From NCBI GenBank assembly GCA_021156245.1, contig JAJNBO010000208.1, positions 1 through 5,512 of the forward strand: 5,512 nt of DNA. The letters run 5' to 3'. Below are positions 1 to 5,512 of the stretch, piece after piece. Below the pieces are notes generated by a model that saw only the letters and a list, made by a program, of their open reading frames with translations, made no database searches and was not told the DNA's origin. Origin of the DNA: Ramlibacter sp. GTDB taxonomy: Bacteria > Pseudomonadota > Gammaproteobacteria > Burkholderiales > Burkholderiaceae_C. Every line of letters starts with the position of its first letter. The stretch's first letter is position 1. The translations under genes were made by a program, and so were the position numbers.

Positions 1-1
1 A

Positions 2-904
2 TCCGCTCGCGTGGCGCGCGAAGCCGGCGAACGTCCGCTTGCTTCGCCTGCCGTACGCAAGCGCGCATGGGACATGGGCGTGGAACTGCAGTTCGTGCAC
101 GGCAGCGGCCCAGCCGGCCGCATCCTGCACTCGGACCTGGACGCCTACGTCGCACGCGGGGTGCAAGGCGCACCGTCCGCGCTCCAGGGTGGCTACCGCG
201 AGAACCACACGGAACAGGCGATCCCGCTGGTGGGCCTGCGCCGCAAGATCGCGCAGAAGATGCAGGAGTCCAAGCGCCGCATTCCGCACTTCTCCTATGT
301 CGAGGAGATCGACGTCACCGAGCTTGAGAGCCTGCGCGTGCGCCTGAACGAGCAATGGGGCAAGGAGCGCGGCAAGCTGACGGTGCTGCCACTGCTGGCG
401 CGTGCGCTGGTGCTCGCGCTGCGCCAGTTCCCGCAGATGAACGCACGCTTCGACGACGATGTGGGCGTCGTGACGCAATACGGCGCCGTCCATCTTGGCG
501 TTGCCACCCAGACCGACGCCGGCCTGATGGTGTCGGTCATGCGCCACGCCGAAGCCCGCGATCTGTGGGCGAGCGCCGCGGAGATCGCACGGCTTGCCGA
601 TGCCGCGCGCAGCGGGAAGGCCGGACGCGACGAGCTGTCCGGTTCGACCATCACCATCACCAGCCTGGGCGCGCTGGGCGGCATCGTCACCACGCCTGTC
701 ATTAACCATCCGGAAGTGGCCATCATTGGCGTCAACAAGATCGTGGAGCGGCCCGTCGTGCGCCAGGGCGGGCTGGTCGTGCGCAAGATGATGAACCTGT
801 CGTCGTCCTTTGACCACCGCGTGGTCGATGGCATGCATGCGGCCCAGTTCGTGCAAGCCATCCGCGCTTTGCTGGAATGCCCAGCGATGCTCTTCGTGGA
901 GTAA
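2..904 (+). CDS. bkdB: Branched-chain 2-oxo acid dehydrogenase E2 (dihydrolipoyllysine-residue acyltransferase), 5'-partial
   Basis: This is the C-terminal part of a lipoate acyltransferase, the core subunit of a 2-oxo acid dehydrogenase complex in the cytoplasm. It moves the acyl group from lipoyl-lysine to CoA. The frame is open to the left edge (codons from base 2), so the lipoyl domain and true start lie outside; the GTG at 11 is only an internal codon. Counting from that GTG as residue 1, the peripheral-subunit-binding domain, which docks E1 or E3, spans about 9-46 ([18 protein letters not shown], then [17 protein letters not shown]). A variable linker follows to about 69, then the catalytic domain to 297. 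The active-site motif DHRVVDG is intact (His269, Asp273), as is the upstream [13 protein letters not shown] stretch. Wording such as [19 protein letters not shown] and [18 protein letters not shown] fits the branched-chain (Bkd) type better than pyruvate or 2-oxoglutarate E2. The E3 gene two bases downstream supports this. Acetoin or another E2 subtype is the main alternative. Confidence 0.93.
   Translation, partial: SARVAREAGERPLASPAVRKRAWDMGVELQFVHGSGPAGRILHSDLDAYVARGVQGAPSALQGGYRENHTEQAIPLVGLRRKIAQKMQESKRRIPHFSYVEEIDVTELESLRVRLNEQWGKERGKLTVLPLLARALVLALRQFPQMNARFDDDVGVVTQYGAVHLGVATQTDAGLMVSVMRHAEARDLWASAAEIARLADAARSGKAGRDELSGSTITITSLGALGGIVTTPVINHPEVAIIGVNKIVERPVVRQGGLVVRKMMNLSSSFDHRVVDGMHAAQFVQAIRALLECPAMLFVE
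898..901 (+). promoter_or_regulatory. Ribosome binding site of lpdV
   Basis: GGAG lies five bases before the ATG at 907 and overlaps the last codons and stop of the E2 gene. It favours the ATG at 907 over the in-frame ATG at 877, which would add ten residues unlike the family N-terminus. Placing the site inside the upstream gene suggests translational coupling. Confidence 0.7.
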
Positions 905-906
905 AA

Positions 907-2304
<1,398 letters not shown>

Positions 2305-2346
2305 GTGATTCCTGTTGGAACGCACATGTGAACAGCAAGCAAAGGT

Positions 2347-2388
2347 CCCGTCTGCTGGGCATCTTTTGAGCCACCTCAAGCAGGCGGG
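2347..2388 (+). terminator. Possible terminator-like hairpin downstream of lpdV
   Basis: CCCGTCTGCT (2347-2356) pairs with AGCAGGCGGG (2379-2388). This is a ten-base-pair stem with one G-U pair, starting 43 bases after the lpdV stop. The loop contains a smaller hairpin option (TTGAG-ccac-CTCAA, 2366-2379), which competes with the outer stem for one base. The GC-rich stem suits a transcription stop, but no T-run follows, so it does not meet the intrinsic-terminator pattern. It could instead protect the 3' end of the bkd mRNA. Confidence 0.35.
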
Positions 2389-2406
2389 ATTCCACTGTTG
2401 TGGAAT
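2389..2406. repeat. Perfect inverted repeat ATTCCAC-tgtt-GTGGAAT
   Basis: A perfect seven-base inverted repeat with a four-base spacer, directly abutting the preceding hairpin. It could be the operator of a dimeric regulator acting on the toxin gene, or an RNA hairpin. No T-tract follows, which argues against a simple terminator. Confidence 0.5.
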
Positions 2407-2407
2407 T

Positions 2408-2425
2408 GCGAATGTGAGAATTCGC
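2408..2425. repeat. Perfect inverted repeat GCGAAT-gtgaga-ATTCGC
   Basis: A perfect six-base inverted repeat with a six-base spacer, giving an 18-bp dyad of typical operator size. It lies two bases after the previous repeat, about 90 bp upstream of the toxin start, where a promoter or operator for that gene would be expected. No regulator is encoded in the window to match it with. Confidence 0.4.
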
Positions 2426-2502
2426 GTAAATCTCGCCATTAATCACGGGTAGACTGAACATTCGACGTTTGTGCAGGGAGCTGGGCAACATTTGAATGCG
2501 AC

Positions 2503-2510
2503 GGGGAGGG
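2503..2510 (+). promoter_or_regulatory. Ribosome binding site of the TcB gene, supporting a GTG start
   Basis: GGGGAGGG with a GGAGG core at 2505-2509 sits four bases before the GTG at 2514. The only other upstream start, ATG 2496, directly follows an in-frame TGA (2493-2495). Its nearest GGGAG, at 2476-2480, is about 15 bases away, which is too far. GTG 2514 is therefore preferred, although the four-base spacing is a little short. Confidence 0.55.
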
Positions 2511-2513
2511 CCT

Positions 2514-5512
2514 GTGATATCCCAGCATGCGAAGCGTTCCTCTGCAGTTCAGGATCCGGCGTCGCCCCGCGAGGCCGACACGGCTGTTCCGAAGATTGAG
2601 CTGCCCAAAGGGGGCGGCGCGATCCGTGGCATTGGCGAGAAGTTCGCGGCCAACCCGGTCACGGGGACCGGCACGATGTCGGTGCCGATCTCCACCAGTG
2701 CCGGGCGCTCGGGCTTTGGCCCGCAACTGTCGCTGGCCTACGATTCCGGATCAGGCAACGGGCCCTTCGGCTTCGGCTGGAGCCTGGCGCTGCCGTCGAT
2801 CACGCGCAAGACCAGCAAGGGACTGCCGCAGTATCTCGATGCCAGCGAATCGGATGTCTTCATCCTGTCGGACGCGGAAGACCTGGTGCCGGTGCTCGGC
2901 CAAACCAAGCACGGCAAGTGGGAGCGCGAGGAAGCCCCGGTGCGGACAGTGGCCGGCATGCGCTACCGCATCGACCGCTACCGTCCCCGTGTCGAGGGGC
3001 TTTTCGCACGCATCGAGCGCTGGAGCAACACGGACGATCCCGGCGACGTGTTCTGGCGCTCCATTTCCGAGGACAACACGACTACCTGGTACGGCAGGAC
3101 GGCAGAGAGCCGTATCGCGGACCCCGACGATGCCAGCCGCATTTTCAGCTGGCTGATCTGCCAGAGCCATGACGACAAGGGCAACGCCATCGTCTACCGC
3201 TACAAGGCGGAGGACTCGGCAAGCATCGTTCAGCAGGCCCACGAGCGCAATCGTAGCGAGCAGGCGCGTTGCGCGCAGCGCTACCTGAAGCGTATTCGTT
3301 ACGGCAACCGTGCGCCATACTTCCCTGTGCTGCAGGCCGATGCCGACTGGCCGGAGCCGGCCCGCGCGCTGGCGGACGACGGTGGCGATGCGTGGTTGTT
3401 CGAGGCCGTCATGGACTATGGCGACCACGACGTCCATGCCCCGACGGCCGGCGATGCGGCGACATGGCCGGCGCGGCCCGACCCGTTCTCCAGCTTCCGC
3501 GCAGGCTTCGAGATTCGCACCTACCGGACGTGCCGGCGCGTCCTGATGTTCCACCATTTCGAGGATGAGGAAGGTGTCGGGCGCGACTGCCTGGTCCGGT
3601 CCACGGACTTCACCTACTCGGACAAGCTCGATCCGACCGACGTGCGCAACCCGGTCTACACCTTCCTGCGGGCGATCACCGAGAGCGGCTATCGCCGCAA
3701 CGAAGACGGCTACCTCCGGCGCAGCATGCCGCCGGTGGAGTTCGAGTACAGCGAGCCTGTCGTGCAGGACGTGGTTGAGGAAGTCGATCCGCGGAGCCTG
3801 GAGAACCTGCCCATCGGCCTGGATGCCTCCGTCTACCGCTGGACCGACCTGCATGGCGAGGGTTTGCCCGGCATCCTCACCGAACAGGCAGGCGCGTGGT
3901 TCTACAAGCGCAATCTCAGTCCGCTCGGCAACACGGCGCAGTTCGCGCCGCTTGAGGCGGTCGGCCTCGCGCCCAATGCAGCCCTGGCTGGCGGCGCGCA
4001 GTTCATGGACCTTGCAGGCGACGGCCAGCCCGACGTGGTCCTGATGGAGGGGCCCGCGCCCGGCCTTTACGAACACGACGAGGGCGAGGGGTGGCGACCT
4101 TTCCGTCCTTTCACCAGGCCCCTGAGCCGCAACCTGCGCGACCCCAACCTCAAGTTCATCGACCTGGACGGCGACGGCAATGCGGACATCCTCATCACCG
4201 AGAACGAGGCGTTCGTCTGGCACGCGGCGCACGCGGAAGACGGATTCGGCCCGGCCCGCCGCGTCGCGCAGGCATTCGATGAGGAGAAGGGGCCGCGCGT
4301 CGTATTCGCCGACGGGTCACAATCGATCTATCTGGCCGACCTTGTCGGCGATGGACTCACCGACATCGTCCGTATCCGCAATGGCGAAGTGTGCTACTGG
4401 CCCAACCTTGGCTATGGGCGGTTCGGGGCCAAGGTGACAATGGACAATGCGCCCTGGTTCGACAATCCGGACCAGTTCGACCACAAGCGCATCCGCCTGG
4501 CCGACATCGATGGCAGCGGCACCACCGACATCATCTACCTGCACCGCGACGGCGTGCGCCTGTACTTCAATCAGTCGGGCAACAGCTGGAGCCAGCCGCA
4601 GATGCTGAAGGTGTTCGTGCGTATCGACGATTTCGTGAACATTGCCCCGACCGACCTGCTCGGCAACGGCACCGCCTGCCTGGTCTGGTCTTCGCCCTTG
4701 CCGGGAGACGTGCGGCGGCCGATGGCCTACGTCAATCTCATGGGTGGCAGCAAGCCGCACCTGCTGGTGAAGGCGGTCAACAACCTCGGTGCGGAAACGC
4801 ACGTGGCCTACGCACCCTCCACCAAGTTCTACCTGCAGGATAAGCGTGATGGCAAGCCCTGGATCAATCGGCTGCCATTCCCGGTCCATGTGGTGGAGCG
4901 CACGGACATCTACGACCATGTCAGCCGCAACCGCCTTGTCACCCGCTACGCTTACCACCACGGGTACTTCGACGGCGAAGAGCGCGAATTCCGCGGCTTC
5001 GCCATGGTGGAGCAGTGGGACACGGAACACCTGGCGGCACTGGCCGGCGGCAGCGTTGCGGCCGATGGCGATACCGGGGAATCGCACGTGCCGCCGGTGC
5101 ACGTGAAGAGCTGGCTTCATACCGGAGCGTGTTCCGGCAGGGGACACATCGCGCACTGCTTCGAGCATGAGTACTACCGCGAACCCGGGCTGAGCGCGAG
5201 CGACGCCCGTGCGCGCCTGCTGGAGGACGCGGTCGTGCCGCCAGGGCTGACGCTGGAGGAGGAGCGCGAAGCCTGCCGGGCGTTAAAGGGTTCCATGCTG
5301 CGCCAGGAGGTCTATGCCGACGACGCGAGCCACCCTGGCGCCACCCTGGCGGAGATTCAGCGGGCGCGCAGGCCATATACGGTCACGGAACGCAACTTCA
5401 CCATCCGCACCCTGCAGCGCCGTAGTCTGGCGCTCGCGGTCCCACGCCTCCGCCAACGGCGAACTGCGGCGCCCATAGCCAATGGCCGCTTCCTTGAGTA
5501 CATTCCCGAAGT
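2514..5512 (+). CDS. Insecticidal toxin complex (Tc) B component, SpvB/TcdB family, 3'-partial and apparently interrupted by an inversion
   Basis: A frame of 999 codons, open to the right edge, encodes a TcB-type protein; complete relatives are about 1400-1500 residues. TcB and TcC together form the hollow cocoon that encloses the toxic C-terminus of TcC and docks on a TcA channel. The SpvB domain starts at about residue 28 (IELPKGGGAIRGIGEKF) and includes GNGPFGFGWSLALPSITRK and FRAGFEIRTYRTCRRVLMFHH. Six D-x-x-G-x-G repeats follow between residues 445 and 722, fitting the beta-propeller. TcdB mid-N-like sequence runs from about 737 to 850 with EREFRGF at 823-829, then mid-C-like sequence from about 862 to 968 with RPYTVTERNFTIRTLQ at its end. 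There is no signal peptide, as usual for Tc proteins. The start is GTG 2514; ATG 2496 would add six residues. After about residue 968 the frame loses family similarity, because the DNA there is an inverted piece of the same gene. The last 31 or so residues are probably spurious, and the gene may be broken. SpvB itself is unlikely, since TcdB mid regions follow rather than an ADP-ribosyltransferase. Confidence 0.88.
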   Translation, partial: MISQHAKRSSAVQDPASPREADTAVPKIELPKGGGAIRGIGEKFAANPVTGTGTMSVPISTSAGRSGFGPQLSLAYDSGSGNGPFGFGWSLALPSITRKTSKGLPQYLDASESDVFILSDAEDLVPVLGQTKHGKWEREEAPVRTVAGMRYRIDRYRPRVEGLFARIERWSNTDDPGDVFWRSISEDNTTTWYGRTAESRIADPDDASRIFSWLICQSHDDKGNAIVYRYKAEDSASIVQQAHERNRSEQARCAQRYLKRIRYGNRAPYFPVLQADADWPEPARALADDGGDAWLFEAVMDYGDHDVHAPTAGDAATWPARPDPFSSFRAGFEIRTYRTCRRVLMFHHFEDEEGVGRDCLVRSTDFTYSDKLDPTDVRNPVYTFLRAITESGYRRNEDGYLRRSMPPVEFEYSEPVVQDVVEEVDPRSLENLPIGLDASVYRWTDLHGEGLPGILTEQAGAWFYKRNLSPLGNTAQFAPLEAVGLAPNAALAGGAQFMDLAGDGQPDVVLMEGPAPGLYEHDEGEGWRPFRPFTRPLSRNLRDPNLKFIDLDGDGNADILITENEAFVWHAAHAEDGFGPARRVAQAFDEEKGPRVVFADGSQSIYLADLVGDGLTDIVRIRNGEVCYWPNLGYGRFGAKVTMDNAPWFDNPDQFDHKRIRLADIDGSGTTDIIYLHRDGVRLYFNQSGNSWSQPQMLKVFVRIDDFVNIAPTDLLGNGTACLVWSSPLPGDVRRPMAYVNLMGGSKPHLLVKAVNNLGAETHVAYAPSTKFYLQDKRDGKPWINRLPFPVHVVERTDIYDHVSRNRLVTRYAYHHGYFDGEEREFRGFAMVEQWDTEHLAALAGGSVAADGDTGESHVPPVHVKSWLHTGACSGRGHIAHCFEHEYYREPGLSASDARARLLEDAVVPPGLTLEEEREACRALKGSMLRQEVYADDASHPGATLAEIQRARRPYTVTERNFTIRTLQRRSLALAVPRLRQRRTAAPIANGRFLEYIPE
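3846..4679 (+). repeat. Six D-x-x-G-x-G (FG-GAP/VCBS-like) repeats in the TcB protein
   Basis: The repeats are DLHGEGLPG (residue 445), DLAGDGQPD (499), DLDGDGNAD (550), DLVGDGLTD (609), DIDGSGTTD (664) and DLLGNGTAC (714). They are spaced 54, 51, 59, 55 and 50 residues apart. Each is followed by a hydrophobic strand, and most by an aromatic 'W/Y-x-N' type strand. In solved TcB structures such blades build the beta-propeller that contacts TcA and gates the cocoon. The acidic loops resemble calcium sites; the sixth has lost its final Asp (TAC instead of TTD). Confidence 0.75.
5412..5434. repeat. Palindrome and short inverted repeat at the inversion junction
   Basis: The orientation switch falls in the palindrome CTGCAG (5412-5417). 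It overlaps a perfect six-base inverted repeat, AGCGCC (5416-5421) and GGCGCT (5429-5434), with a seven-base spacer. Both flanking TcB segments can use the CTGCAG codons as Leu-Gln, so the exact breakpoint is ambiguous by about six or more bases. Such short homology fits a fold-back or microhomology event; a recombinase site cannot be recognised from one junction. Confidence 0.55.
5415..5512 (-). other. Inverted segment of the TcB gene
   Basis: Read on the minus strand from 5510 to 5415, this stretch encodes FGNVLKEAAIGYGRR (5510-5466), SSPLAEAW (5465-5442) and DRERQTTAL (5441-5415). That matches the TcB family pattern 'D-x-FGNVLK-x-A-x-x-YGRR ... DR-x-x-QT-x-TL', which normally lies several dozen residues downstream of 'FTIRTLQ' on the SAME strand. 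The + strand frame here (RRSLALAVPRLRQ and on) is low-complexity and Arg/Ala-rich, and resembles nothing in the family. The switch occurs within CTGCAG at 5412-5417. The segment continues past the window end. Confidence 0.8.

Larger units (their letters stand above)
2305..2513. other. Intergenic region between lpdV and the Tc toxin B gene
   Basis: This 209-bp gap has no convincing coding frame. It is clearly AT-richer than its flanks, especially around 2389-2460. It carries three back-to-back inverted repeats (2347-2388, 2389-2406, 2408-2425) and ends in a GGGGAGGG ribosome binding site. The bkd transcript probably ends here and the toxin gene probably has its own promoter. No good sigma-70 pair stands out: TTGCGA at 2406 with TAAATC at 2427 is weak and has only a 15-base spacer, and TAGACT at 2450 lacks a partner. 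Confidence 0.6.

Noticed and set aside
877..906. Upstream ATG 877 as the start of lpdV
   Set aside because: It would add [10 protein letters not shown], which does not resemble the family N-terminus and overlaps E2. ATG 907 has GGAG at the proper distance and begins where homologues begin.
2751..4232. A 493-codon open frame on the minus strand opposite the TcB gene
   Set aside because: Its translation is low-complexity and Ala/Val/Arg/Gly-rich with no recognisable domain. It lies opposite a strongly supported TcB reading frame and is the usual GC-rich antisense shadow. Unlike 5415-5512, no TcB-like motif appears in it.
2514..5512. Salmonella SpvB-type ADP-ribosyltransferase
   Set aside because: Only the N-terminal SpvB domain is shared. 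The protein continues with propeller repeats and TcdB mid regions, and no ADP-ribosyltransferase motif is visible.
5418..5512. A simple frameshift at the 3' end of the TcB frame
   Set aside because: Neither of the other two + strand frames restores TcB similarity after 5417; one reaches a stop at 5475-5477 region (TAG) and another has early stops. The family-like sequence is on the minus strand instead.

Overview
The window is GC-rich and compactly coded, with all three genes on the + strand. It is most likely from a high-GC Pseudomonadota (Burkholderiales- or Pseudomonas-like). That guess rests on base composition and on the Pseudomonas-type pairing of bkdB with a dedicated lpdV; no taxonomic marker is present. 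The window opens inside one gene and closes inside another, so it may be a whole small contig rather than a cut from a finished chromosome.

Left part (2-2304): the distal end of a branched-chain 2-oxo acid dehydrogenase (bkd) operon. The 3' part of the E2 acyltransferase gene (bkdB-like) encodes the peripheral-subunit-binding domain and the whole catalytic domain. Two bases after its stop comes a complete E3 gene, a dihydrolipoamide dehydrogenase of the LpdV type. E2 makes branched-chain acyl-CoA from valine, leucine and isoleucine catabolism, and E3 reoxidises the E2 lipoyl group with NAD+. The E1 alpha and beta genes are expected upstream of the window.

Middle (2305-2513): a 209-bp non-coding gap, locally AT-richer than its surroundings. 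It holds three consecutive inverted repeats and then a strong Shine-Dalgarno sequence.

Right part (2514-5512): a long frame, open at the window edge, encoding at least about 967 residues of a Tc-toxin B component (SpvB/TcaC/TcdB family). It has the SpvB N-terminal domain, a ladder of six D-x-x-G-x-G repeats (beta-propeller blades) and the TcdB middle regions. TcB normally works with TcC as the hollow cocoon that carries a toxic C-terminal fragment and docks on a TcA pore. No TcA or TcC gene is visible here.

Most notable point: at about 5412-5417 (a CTGCAG palindrome) the + strand stops looking like TcB. From there to the window end, the MINUS strand encodes the TcB segment that should lie further downstream (FGNVLKEAAIGYGRR, then DRERQTTAL). 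The toxin gene is therefore interrupted by an inverted piece of itself. It could be a genuine small inversion (disrupting mutation or switch) or an inverted chimera in the assembly. The reading frame stays open across it, so an automatic annotation would miss it.
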